64,000 nucleotides of DNA, taken from the NCBI GenBank assembly GCA_963829235.1, contig CAWHIF010000007.1, positions 62,001 to 126,000 on the forward strand, read 5' to 3'. Both the position numbers and the translations under genes were made by a program. Shown piece after piece: positions 43,375 to 51,780 of this stretch; position 1 is the stretch's first letter; every line of letters starts with the position of its first letter. Origin of the DNA: Bog-756 sp963829235. Lineage in GTDB: Bacteria > Actinomycetota > Acidimicrobiia > Acidimicrobiales > RAAP-2. The notes beneath the pieces are model-generated. The model worked only from the letters and a program-made list of their open reading frames with translations. It did not search any database and was not told where the DNA came from.

Positions 43375-44343
43375 TCAGGACGCCGGTGGATAGACCGCGA
43401 CAGCCGAGGCATCCAGTGCGCCCGACGAGTTGGTACCGATGACCGACGCCTTGCCACCGACGCAGACGTTGACAAAGGACGGCGAAGCTACGCCGTTCTC
43501 CACGAACGGGGTCGTGGCTGTCACACTGACCGTGGTGTTGATCGTGGAGGGCGGGATCGACTGGTTGTCCGTCCACGTCACGACGAAGGACCCTGCCGTG
43601 TCGGCAACACCGCAAGTACCAGTCGTCGAAAGGCCGTTGACGGACGTGACCTGGCCCTTGACGTGGAGCGGTGTTGGCGTCTTCGGAGGTGTCACCACGA
43701 CGACGGCGGCGAGGATCGTGTTCCCGATGCTCGGGCCCTCGGCGGCCGCGTTGTCACCCACGCAGACGTCGGCGAAGGTCGCCCCAGGCAGCTTGGGATC
43801 ACGGAACTTGGTGGTCCGGTACACGACGACCGTGTCGATCACGGTGGACTTCCCGACCTTGAAGTTCAACGTGAACGTCCCCCTGGCACCGGCCGTTCCG
43901 CAGGCACCGGGTGTCGGCGAGCCGTCCACGGCGGTGACCTGGCCGAAGCGGTTCACTGTCGCAGGGGCGGCAATCCGGACAGCCAGGGCATTCATCGAAT
44001 GAGCCGTGTTGTTTCCGATGGCCGTTGCCTGGAAACCAACGCAGACGTTTGCGAACGACGGGGTCGAGATGCCCTTCTCGACGAAGGAGGTCGACGCCGT
44101 CACATTCACCGTGGTGAGGTGGGTCTTGCCGGAGGTCGACTTCAGGATGAAATTACCTGTCGCCCCAGCGGTGCCGCAGGTGCCAACCGTCACATCCCCG
44201 TTCACTGCGATCACCCGTCCGATGACCGAAGGCGCGTCGCCGCTCGATGCACTGTGGATGGTTGCTCCGGCCACACCGCCAGTCAAAGCAAAGAGCGCAA
44301 CTGTCAATGCGGTGGCCGCTGCCACCTTCAGGGCGGATATCAT
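43375..44343 (-). CDS. Secreted protein with three Cys-containing beta repeats (DUF5666-like)
   Basis: 322 residues from ATG 44343, preceded on its strand by GAGGAGG. Signal peptide: LKVAAATALTVALFALTGGV, cleaved near AGATIHS. The mature part is three repeats of about 95 residues, each with 'v.G.V.aVnG....GtCG.a...G.F', then 't..v.v...T.F.e.g...psFanvCVG..a...g'; for example GRVIAVNGDVTVGTCGTAGA, GQVTAVDGSPTPGACGTAGA and GQVTSVNGLSTTGTCGVADT. Every repeat has the same Cys pair, probably a disulfide. The fold resembles DUF5666/OB-like extracellular domains. Function unknown. Ends close to the shared terminator hairpin. Confidence 0.8.
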   Translation of the reverse strand: MISALKVAAATALTVALFALTGGVAGATIHSASSGDAPSVIGRVIAVNGDVTVGTCGTAGATGNFILKSTSGKTHLTTVNVTASTSFVEKGISTPSFANVCVGFQATAIGNNTAHSMNALAVRIAAPATVNRFGQVTAVDGSPTPGACGTAGARGTFTLNFKVGKSTVIDTVVVYRTTKFRDPKLPGATFADVCVGDNAAAEGPSIGNTILAAVVVVTPPKTPTPLHVKGQVTSVNGLSTTGTCGVADTAGSFVVTWTDNQSIPPSTINTTVSVTATTPFVENGVASPSFVNVCVGGKASVIGTNSSGALDASAVAVYPPAS

Positions 44344-44675
44344 GCCGCTGCCTCCTCAGTAGGGGTCGACGTCGTCGGGAACATCCGTACCCGACGCCCT
44401 TCGATATTTCACATCCGGTGACCACGCACACGAGGTGCCCGTCACGCACACGAGGTGCCCGTCACGCACCTCTAGCAACGATGCCGAGACCTGGGCGTTA
44501 CAGCGCCTCGTTTGTGATGCCCGGGATCACCACCGCCCGGTCTCTCCCTTGGCGACGACGTCGGCCGACCTGGGGCCAGCTGGCAACATCGGCTCTCTGA
44601 CGCAGGCCGACATGGGGTCCAGCGCGTCTCTGCCCGATTCGACCACATGGATCCGACACCCTCAGCTATCGACGG
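44344..44675. other. Intergenic region with short direct repeats
   Basis: 332 bases upstream of the three-repeat secreted protein gene (minus strand) and downstream of the RsbRD-like gene. It holds the ribosome site of the former (GAGGAGG at about 44350) and the 20-bp direct repeat at 44423-44469. No gene seen. Confidence 0.4.
44423..44469. repeat. Tandem 20-bp direct repeat upstream of a secreted-protein gene
   Basis: CACGCACACGAGGTGCCCGT occurs at 44423-44442 and again at 44443-44462, followed by a partial third copy (CACGCAC, 44463-44469). It lies 80-125 bases upstream of the start at 44343, in the promoter region of that gene, so it may be a pair of regulator sites or simply a slippage product. 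Confidence 0.6.
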
Positions 44676-45131
44676 TCAGTTGGCGCGTCCTTCAAAGAGA
44701 GCGGTCAGATCGAGCGAAGGTACGTGCTCACTCGTGGCCAGAGCCACCCACGATCGCGCCAGGGCGTCCTTCCCCGTGCCGAGAACGGTGCCGATCAGCC
44801 CAGCTGAATCGAGTAACTCTTCGGCCGGAAGCGGGGCGATGACGACGCGCCAGATCGCCTCCTCCAGCACGTTGAAGGCAGTCTGCACCTCGGCGATGCT
44901 GAATCCGGCGCTGAAGCGTTCCTGTGCGACGGTGTTGGCGTACTCGGTGATCGGGTCGAGGTTGCGCTTGGCCAGACACTCGACGACCAGATCGAAGAGC
45001 TCCGTGAGACGGCGACCTGACTCCTCCGAACCAGAAGCCTCGTAGTGGGCGAGGTGGCCGCGGGCCAGGGATGCCGACGCCGCCTCCAGGACCTCATCCC
45101 GAGCGTCGCTCATAACCTCTGTCAAACCCAT
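44676..45131 (-). CDS. RsbRD N-terminal-domain (globin-like sensor) protein
   Basis: 151 residues, all helical. Features: LEAASASLARGHLAHYEASG, LTELFDLVVECLAKRNLDPI, EYANTVAQERFSAGFSIAEV, QTAFNVLEEAIWRVVIAPLP. 'y...va.eR...g.sl.Evq.af..le.aiw' matches the RsbRD/RsbT co-antagonist N-terminal family, here as a stand-alone domain without a STAS module. Such domains sense signals for stresso-some or partner-switch pathways; the sigF module at 27.6-30.2 kb is a possible partner but no linkage is shown. The start may be ATG 45131 or ATG 45113. Confidence 0.65.
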   Translation of the reverse strand: MGLTEVMSDARDEVLEAASASLARGHLAHYEASGSEESGRRLTELFDLVVECLAKRNLDPITEYANTVAQERFSAGFSIAEVQTAFNVLEEAIWRVVIAPLPAEELLDSAGLIGTVLGTGKDALARSWVALATSEHVPSLDLTALFEGRAN

Positions 45132-45334
45132 ATCGCCACCCTACTCCGCCCATCTGGGACCTACCGCGGGAGGGCTGGCCACGACCTCGACGCCGTCGAC
45201 CTTCGTCGGCGACAAATGATTCAGACCCCCTTGCCGTTCCACGGGATGCCGAAGGCCGGCCGTCACACCACGATGCTCAGCTCCAACGCTGTTGGGCTGA
45301 CGACCGACAGCGCTCCTGGGCGCAGCAATCCGGA

Positions 45335-46909
45335 TCACTGATCCCGTTCGGGGGAGGGCGGCTGTTCACGGGAACCATGGGAAGGCAACGCCACGAGGAC
45401 GAGGACCGAAGCGGCGAGGGCGACGATTGCGCCAACAGTGAGGGCCACCTGGGTACCACTCATGAAGGCGATGCGCGCGGCGTGGGCCAGCTCGGCCCCG
45501 GTCGAGCCTCCGACGTGTGCCGCCACGGCCAGGGCGGCGCCAAGGGACCCGAGGATGGTGGCGGTGACAGACGGAGGCACCTGCCGGCCTACCAACGCCG
45601 CCGCCAGATGACCCTGGTAGCGGGTCAACATCACACTGCCGATGACCGCAACACCCAGCGCTCCGCCAACTTGGAGCGCCACGGTGTTGCTGGCGGACCC
45701 CATCCCCGAGTCGCCCTGGGGGACCGACCCGATGACCGAGTTCGTGGCTGTCGGCAGCATGAGCCCGGCGCCGAGGCCGATCAGGAGCAGGCCCAGGACG
45801 ACATCGCCGTAGGTCGTGTCCAACCGGGACGAAGCCGACACCTGCCACAGCCCGGCCGCGATCGGGAGGAGGCCGGCCACCACCGTGAGCTTGACGCCCG
45901 CCAGCCGGGCGATCGTCGGGGACGCGGCGGCGCCGACTACAACCATGCCGGCGATCGGGAGGATGCGAAGGCCGGCTTGGAGGGGCGAGTATCCGAGGTC
46001 GAATTGGAGGAACTGCGTCGACAGGAAGAGCGCACCCATCAGCCCGAAGACCGCCAGACACTCTGCGACGAGGGCAACCGAGAAACGGCGTTCCCGGAAG
46101 AACGTGAGCTTGAGCATGGGATGCGTACTGCGGGACTCCCAGAAGACGAAACCTCCGAGCACCACGAGGCTGGCCAACGCGGCCCCCACCACGATCCCCG
46201 ACGTCCACCCCCGGGTCGGCCCCTCGATGATCGCCCATAGCAGCAGTCCCAGGCCGGCGATCGACAGCGCCGCGCCCGCGGGGTCGGGACGCTGGACGTC
46301 CGGGTTCTTCGAGTCGGGAACCACCAGCGCGGCCCCGAGGAAGCCGATGCACGCGATCGGGACGTTCACGAAGAAGATCGACCCCCACCAGAACCTCGAC
46401 AGCAGGAGCCCACCGGCGATGGGACCGACGGCGATCCCGAGGCCAATCGTGCCGGCCCAGACACCGATGGCACGAGCGCGCTCGCCCGGCTCGCGGAACA
46501 TGTCGTTGATGATCGCCAGCGACGTCGGGATGGTGAGCGCAGCGCCGGCTCCCATGAGGGCACGGAATCCGATGAGCGTCGGAACCGAACTGGACAGCGC
46601 CGCGCCGATCGACCCGGCAGCGAACACGGTGAGCCCGATGAGAAAGACCCGCCTGCGGCCGAACCGGTCGGCGAGCGTCCCTCCGACAAGGAGCAGCCCG
46701 GCGAACACCATCGCGTAGGAGTCGACGATCCACTGGAGTTGGCTCGATGTCGCATGCAGCTCCCGGACAAGCGTCGGGAGCGCGACGTTGAGGATGGTGT
46801 TGTCGACATTGATGATCAGCGCCGCGAGACAGACGATGATCAGGGCCAGCCGTCGATGTCTGTCCCGCCGGCCGGACGTCGCCTGGTCGGCTGGGATCAG
46901 CAGGCTCAT
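45335..46909 (-). CDS. MFS drug exporter, DHA2 (14-helix) family
   Basis: 524 residues from ATG 46909; an earlier in-frame ATG at 46951 would overlap the ABC permease stop. Motif A is LVGGTLADRFGRRRVFLIGL; the first helix LALIIVCLAALIINVDNTIL with VALPTLVRELHATSSQLQWI is characteristic of the EmrB/QacA branch, and motif C appears as GVWAGTIGLGIAVGPIAGGL. Fourteen helices are expected. It is a proton-driven exporter of lipophilic drugs or metabolites. It follows the ABC exporter genes on the same strand with a 32-base gap, so the three probably form one export operon. Confidence 0.9.
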   Translation of the reverse strand: MSLLIPADQATSGRRDRHRRLALIIVCLAALIINVDNTILNVALPTLVRELHATSSQLQWIVDSYAMVFAGLLLVGGTLADRFGRRRVFLIGLTVFAAGSIGAALSSSVPTLIGFRALMGAGAALTIPTSLAIINDMFREPGERARAIGVWAGTIGLGIAVGPIAGGLLLSRFWWGSIFFVNVPIACIGFLGAALVVPDSKNPDVQRPDPAGAALSIAGLGLLLWAIIEGPTRGWTSGIVVGAALASLVVLGGFVFWESRSTHPMLKLTFFRERRFSVALVAECLAVFGLMGALFLSTQFLQFDLGYSPLQAGLRILPIAGMVVVGAAASPTIARLAGVKLTVVAGLLPIAAGLWQVSASSRLDTTYGDVVLGLLLIGLGAGLMLPTATNSVIGSVPQGDSGMGSASNTVALQVGGALGVAVIGSVMLTRYQGHLAAALVGRQVPPSVTATILGSLGAALAVAAHVGGSTGAELAHAARIAFMSGTQVALTVGAIVALAASVLVLVALPSHGSREQPPSPERDQ

Positions 46910-46941
46910 TGATCCAGTCAAACGCCGGGAATGCCGTGATG

Positions 46942-47739
46942 CTAGGGCCAAAGGTCACCAGGCGACCGAGGGTGGGCGCCGTACAGGCCGTGTTCCTTGT
47001 CGGCTCTGGTTCCCGTCACCAGTCGCTCCCGGTCGAACATCCCGGACACGAAATGCAAGAGGAGGGCATCGACCACGACCAGCCCGACGGCAAAAGCGAG
47101 CGCCACGAGGAACGTCGGGCTGACCACGCCGACAGCCAGCAGGATGATCACGCCCACCGGAGGAAAGCTGGCCAGAAGGCTCAGCTGCTGGGCGACGCGC
47201 GCTTCGTTCGCCCTGACCGAGACGGCCATGCCGACCACAATGCCCCAGGCGGCCAGGAGGGGGGCGAGGAGGAACAAGGCGAGAAGTGCCGGACTGTCGT
47301 GGAAGACGGCCGAAGCGACGGCGGAGTTGGCGAACAGCCGGACGGCGACGAGGAAGAGAGCGAAGACAGCGTAGGACAGAGCCAGCGTGGGCATCATGAC
47401 CGCCGTGGCCTTGCCCAGGAGGAACTCCTGCTTTCGCAGAGGCGTGGTGAGCAGTGGTTCGAGCGTTCCCTGCTCGCGCTCGCCGACCACGCTGTAGGCG
47501 GCGAGCGTGCTCGGCATGATGCTCGGGATCAACAAGAGGTAGAGGATGGGAAGAATGAGGCTCTTCTCCAGCGCTGCTCCCGATGTGCTCGGCGTGGCCA
47601 GAAAGATGGTGATCACGGGCTCAACCAGGAAGAGGAGGGGCAAGATGCACATGGTCACGACGATGGACCGTTTACGCCGGTAGTCGCGCAGCTCCTTGCG
47701 GACGACGGCGCGGACACGTGCGGTGTCGAGGCCACTCAT
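46942..47739 (-). CDS. ABC-2-type exporter permease
   Basis: 265 residues with six hydrophobic helices (ILPLLFLVEPVITIFLAT, LILPILYLLLIPSIMPST, AVMMPTLALSYAVFALFLVA, LLALFLLAPLLAAWGIVVGM, LLASFPPVGVIILLAVGVVS, TFLVALAFAVGLVVVDALLL). The cytosolic motif YSVVGEREQGTLEPLLTTPL is the hallmark of ABC-2/NatB-like permeases. Its start overlaps the ATPase stop by four bases, so the pair is coupled. It would export an unknown lipid or drug-like substrate together with the neighbouring ATPase. Confidence 0.9.
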   Translation of the reverse strand: MSGLDTARVRAVVRKELRDYRRKRSIVVTMCILPLLFLVEPVITIFLATPSTSGAALEKSLILPILYLLLIPSIMPSTLAAYSVVGEREQGTLEPLLTTPLRKQEFLLGKATAVMMPTLALSYAVFALFLVAVRLFANSAVASAVFHDSPALLALFLLAPLLAAWGIVVGMAVSVRANEARVAQQLSLLASFPPVGVIILLAVGVVSPTFLVALAFAVGLVVVDALLLHFVSGMFDRERLVTGTRADKEHGLYGAHPRSPGDLWP

Positions 47740-49199
47740 GGCTTGTGGGCCTCGACGTCTTCGGCAATCAGCTCGAGGTACACCTCTTCGAGCGAGTGCT
47801 GTGTCTCTCCGATGGTGAGGACATCTGCTCCTGCATTGACCAGGCCCCGCGCCACCTCGGGCGCGGCCGCCCTCGGCTCCGACACCGAGAGAACGTAGGA
47901 GGCCGGCGCATCAGTGTGCCAGCTCTCGACGCCCTTGATGCTGGTGAAGAGCTGATCGGGTCTCTCGAGCGGCTCGACGGTGGTGACCACGAGCGACTTG
48001 TTGAACAGCTGTTCCCGTAGCCCGGCGGGAGTGCCGACGGTTCGCAGCGTGGTGTTCATGATGGCCACCCGGTCGCAGAGCTTCTCGGCTTCGTCGAGCC
48101 GGTGGGTGGTGAGAAAGATCGTCACTCCCCGCTGGCGGAGCCCGATGATCAGCTCGTGAACCTCGCGCGAAGCCACCGGGTCGAGGCCCGACGTCGGTTC
48201 GTCGAGGAACATGACGGCCGGATCGCTCAGCAGGGTTCGGGCCAGACCCACGCGCTGTCGGAGCCCCTTGGAGAGCGCGCCACACAGATCACCGGCCCGG
48301 TTGGCGAGGTTTACGGCCTCGAGTGCCTTTTCGATCCTCGGACCAGGATCGTGCAGACCATAGAGACCCGCGAAGTACTCCAGGTTCTCGGTCACGGTCA
48401 GGCGCAGATAGAGACCGGGCGCCTCCGGCATGATGGCGATGCGCCGGCGGATCTCGACTCCGTTCTCGGGAGTGAGCGGGATCCCGGCGACCAAGGCCGA
48501 GCCCGAGGTCGGTGCGATCAGCGTGCCGAGCGTGCGGACGGTGGTGGTCTTGCCGGCCCCATTGGGGCCCAGGAAGCCGAACACCTCCCCGTAGGCAACT
48601 TCGAAGGACACCTCTGAAAAGGCAGTCCGCTGACCGAATCGCTTGGTCAGCTGATGCACGGCGAGCGCGGCTCGGTCTCCTCCACCATCGAGAGTCGGCG
48701 AACTGGTGATCTCGTTGACGCCGGCGATCGCGCTGGTTCTGGCCGATGCCCTTGACGCGACCGCAGCCTCTGTTCGTCGTCCGTTGCCGTTGCTGGCGGC
48801 TTCGGAGTCAGTCTCGATGAAGTCGTCAGGGGTGAGACTGATCCATACGTCGTGCTTGAAGAGGCTGGCGACCAGAAAGGCGATCGATCGCTGGACGATG
48901 AAGGGATGGCGGGGTCGCCGCCGACACGAGAGTCCGACGACCTGCCCCCCCACCACCTCGAGGGACTCCTTCGGGCTGCGGAGAAACCGCCTCGACATGA
49001 CCTCAACGGTGTGGTGTCCCGCTTCAACCTGCAGATCGAGCGTCTCGTTGTTGGGGATGGAGCCGACATCGATCCCGTCGATCAGCACCTGCCACTGCCG
49101 ACCGCTGTGAGAGGTGCCCGACCCCTCGCCCTGGCGCGACAGCCTCATGGTCGCCGCGGTGGTGGCGGTGTATGTCATGGAATTGCGCCCCGGTGGCAC
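47736..49199 (-). CDS. ABC exporter ATPase with an extra N-terminal beta domain
   Basis: 487 residues; ATG 49178 is an alternative start. The C-terminal 300 residues are a complete NatA-type ATPase: Walker A FGFLGPNGAGKTTTVRTLGT, Q-loop IAIMPEAPGLYLRLT, signature ALSKGLRQRVGLARTLLSDP, Walker B VMFLDEPTSGLDP and the H-loop FLTTHRLDEAE. The first 110 residues are unusual for such an ATPase: WQVLIDGIDVGSIPNNETLD, LQVEAGHHTVEVMSRRFLRS and VGGQVVGLSCRRRPRHPFIV resemble a PEGA-like beta-sandwich found elsewhere as a separate protein. A linker rich in Ala/Ser/Arg joins the two. The added domain may recognise the substrate or a partner. Confidence 0.88.
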   Translation of the reverse strand: MPPGRNSMTYTATTAATMRLSRQGEGSGTSHSGRQWQVLIDGIDVGSIPNNETLDLQVEAGHHTVEVMSRRFLRSPKESLEVVGGQVVGLSCRRRPRHPFIVQRSIAFLVASLFKHDVWISLTPDDFIETDSEAASNGNGRRTEAAVASRASARTSAIAGVNEITSSPTLDGGGDRAALAVHQLTKRFGQRTAFSEVSFEVAYGEVFGFLGPNGAGKTTTVRTLGTLIAPTSGSALVAGIPLTPENGVEIRRRIAIMPEAPGLYLRLTVTENLEYFAGLYGLHDPGPRIEKALEAVNLANRAGDLCGALSKGLRQRVGLARTLLSDPAVMFLDEPTSGLDPVASREVHELIIGLRQRGVTIFLTTHRLDEAEKLCDRVAIMNTTLRTVGTPAGLREQLFNKSLVVTTVEPLERPDQLFTSIKGVESWHTDAPASYVLSVSEPRAAAPEVARGLVNAGADVLTIGETQHSLEEVYLELIAEDVEAHKP

Positions 49200-49613
49200 C
49201 TACCGACTCCAGCTCTGATTGGTGGTACCGGGTTGGCCAGACTCCTGTAGCGCCGGCCACGGGACGCGGACGGAGCCGCCCGCCCTGAGGGTCGATCAAG
49301 TCGGCCCGCACTTCCCGCAACGGACACGGCGTCCTCCTGGGTACGGAGCCACTGTACACCGGGCGCCGGTCGGCCCAGGCTGGGACACATGCCGCTCCCA
49401 ATTCCAAGAAGTGTCCGAGTTCGTGCCCCGTAACTCTTCGACGATCACCGATCCATACCCCACTCGACCTGCCCAGTGGCGAAGAAGCAGCCACCGGCAC
49501 CATGTGGGCGTCCACCGTCCCGGGGTCGGCCCGGGGTCGGCCACAATCCCGTCTGCGTCCGCTCCGGGGAGGTGAAAAGCGGAGTACGGTCGCTGTAGGG
49601 AAAGGAGGCTGAC
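49200..49613. other. Intergenic region between the ABC operon and a small basic protein gene
   Basis: 414 bases. Contains a short direct repeat (CCGGGGTCGG twice near 49529-49548) and the divergent promoters of the ABC genes and the small gene at 49614. No coding sequence or structured RNA was recognised. Confidence 0.35.
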
Positions 49614-49727
49614 ATGTCCGATAAGTCTCCCCGTAAGACCGCCTCGAAGAAGTCCGGCAAGTCACTCAAGGAGAAACGCCAGGCGAAGAAGGCCAAGGAG
49701 CAAACCCACAAACCGCTGGCTCGCTGA
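49614..49727 (+). CDS. Very small Lys/Arg-rich protein (37 residues)
   Basis: The ORF MSDKSPRKTASKKSGKSLKE continues KRQAKKAKEQTHKPLAR and stops at 49727. It is preceded at a proper distance by a strong AAAGGAGG (49600-49607), which is better than most ribosome sites here and the main reason to call it. Short proteins with the same 'MS.K.pRk..sKKs.KslKEKRa.KkaK' pattern occur throughout actinobacteria as unassigned products. The composition (13 Lys, 3 Arg) suggests binding to nucleic acid or ribosome. Too short for most gene finders. Confidence 0.75.
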   Translation: MSDKSPRKTASKKSGKSLKEKRQAKKAKEQTHKPLAR

Positions 49728-50037
49728 AGGCACGATCCCGAAGACCGGTTCAACGGGTCGGCGGGCACAGAACGATTGGCCATTCGCACGGTGAGGTCTA
49801 GCCGTCTGGAGTTTGATTGTGGGCTTCGAACCTGTGATCGGCATCCTTGCGTCCGATGAACGGGTGTGGGCGGCTCAGGCCGACGTGGAGCGCGAGCCGG
49901 AGTGGACCACCTCCATCACGTCCGTCACCCGGATTGACAGCGGCAGAGGCGGCTGAGCGGGCTCGGCGGTCTCTGGACTGTCGTCCTACTCGATTCGATC
50001 CTGTACCGGAAACCCAGAGTGGATAGGCGCGATTACG
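49728..50037. other. Intergenic region, nothing recognised
   Basis: 310 bases between the small basic protein and the membrane protein gene. Lower GC than average in places. No open frame with coding character, no hairpin of note. Confidence 0.3.
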
Positions 50038-50532
50038 ATGGTGAGAATCGTGAGTGGTAATCAAGAGTGGGCCTCTGCACCCCTGAAGACGCGATCCCTG
50101 GTGTGGCGGTGGATATTCCTTGCAACAGGTGCACTGTGGTCACTGGGGTTTGCCGCTTTCATCTTCAGCTACCACATCGATGAACCGCACGGGGTGCTCA
50201 CGATTACGACTGGTGACCGCACCTTCGCTGGCAACCCGCCCGCGTTGACCCTGTACGAACGGGGTGGAGTGGTTTGGGAGATTACACTCTTCATCGTTGG
50301 ATTCGTGATCGTGTGCGGAACCGCCGATCTTCTTCATCGCACCGTCCGCCGCCAGACCGGGCCAGGGCTCGTTGCCATCGTTGCGGGCGGGCTCCTCGTT
50401 GCCTACTCCCTGTTCGGGCTTCTCTATGGCCTGCTCGGGGTTGGAACCATCGGCGCATTGGTGATCCTCACGGGGCTACCGATGAGGAAGAGCCAGACAG
50501 AGGCTGAACCTTTACCAATCAGCATCACCTAG
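50038..50532 (+). CDS. Small membrane protein of unknown function
   Basis: 164 residues with four hydrophobic helices: WRWIFLATGALWSLGFAAFI, WEITLFIVGFVIVCGTADLL, LVAIVAGGLLVAYSLFGLLY and a shorter VGTIGALVILTGLPM. Between the first two lies an extracytoplasmic loop (YHIDEPHGVLTITTGDRTFA). GC content is lower than in the neighbours. I do not recognise the family. The start could be ATG 50038 or GTG 50050; neither has a good ribosome site. Confidence 0.6.
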   Translation: MVRIVSGNQEWASAPLKTRSLVWRWIFLATGALWSLGFAAFIFSYHIDEPHGVLTITTGDRTFAGNPPALTLYERGGVVWEITLFIVGFVIVCGTADLLHRTVRRQTGPGLVAIVAGGLLVAYSLFGLLYGLLGVGTIGALVILTGLPMRKSQTEAEPLPISIT

Positions 50533-50601
50533 CGGCTGGTTGCAGATTTGGTGATCTGATCGATACATCGCCGGCGTGCCCGTCGACGGTACTGTTGCGA
50601 A

Positions 50602-51150
<549 letters not shown>

Positions 51151-51237
51151 CGCCCGGGCTCGCCAGCCCGGTGCGTGGCTCCTACGCGGCCCACCGAATC
51201 GGTTCCCTCGGCGGCGGCCCGTCTTGTCCGCTACGGG

Positions 51238-51717
51238 TCAGTCGGAATCCCCCGCAAGCAGTCGTTCGGACAGCAGTTCCAGTGCCTGGCGTGCGTAGCC
51301 ACGCCACATCGAGGTGATCGGGCGCATGACGTATGCACCAAGGCTCTTTGGATGTAGGGCCCATCGCCAGGTGATCAACGTGCCTGTGCCCCGCGTAGTG
51401 AACTCCCAGCGTCCGTCGATAGTGTCGACCAGTGGCCCCATCGGGCCGGAGATGTCGCTCAGGAGATAGCTGAACGAGTGCGGGGCATCGACTTCCGTCA
51501 GTAGCTCACGCATCGTGCCGCCATCAGTGGTGACGACAGTGCGCGACTGCCCCACCTGACCCCAGGCCCCGTCCTGCCCGCGGACCTCTTTGACGGGAGG
51601 CAGGAGGCCGTAGCGCCTGGAGAAGACCGCGGTCAGCGGCATAGGAAGCGTGCCGTGGAAGGCTCGTTCGAGTTCGATCGGAATCGCACGCGACTGTTCG
51701 ACGATGGTCGTGTCCAT
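51238..51717 (-). CDS. SRPBCC (START-like) family protein
   Basis: 159 residues. The helix-grip fold is suggested by VEQSRAIPIELERAFHGTLP, a central antiparallel set (QSRTVVTTDGGTMRELLTEV, HSFSYLLSDISGPMGPLVD) and GRWEFTTRGTGTLITWRWAL, closed by a long C-terminal helix (MWRGYARQALELLSERLL). The family binds lipids or polyketide-like ligands in a hydrophobic cavity. No partner genes nearby suggest a ligand. Complete and intact. Confidence 0.75.
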   Translation of the reverse strand: MDTTIVEQSRAIPIELERAFHGTLPMPLTAVFSRRYGLLPPVKEVRGQDGAWGQVGQSRTVVTTDGGTMRELLTEVDAPHSFSYLLSDISGPMGPLVDTIDGRWEFTTRGTGTLITWRWALHPKSLGAYVMRPITSMWRGYARQALELLSERLLAGDSD

Positions 51718-51780
51718 GACGCGAGGCTAGCGTCGAGAATCGGTGGTGGATCAGCGATCGTCTCTGAACGAGAGAGGCGG

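Noticed and set aside
45366..46958. 530-codon second minus-strand frame over the MFS gene
   Set aside because: Arg/Pro/His-rich shadow of the 14-helix transporter that is coded in the other frame.
49529..49548. Short direct repeat CCGGGGTCGG near the small basic protein gene
   Set aside because: Two copies of ten bases are expected by chance in DNA of this GC content.
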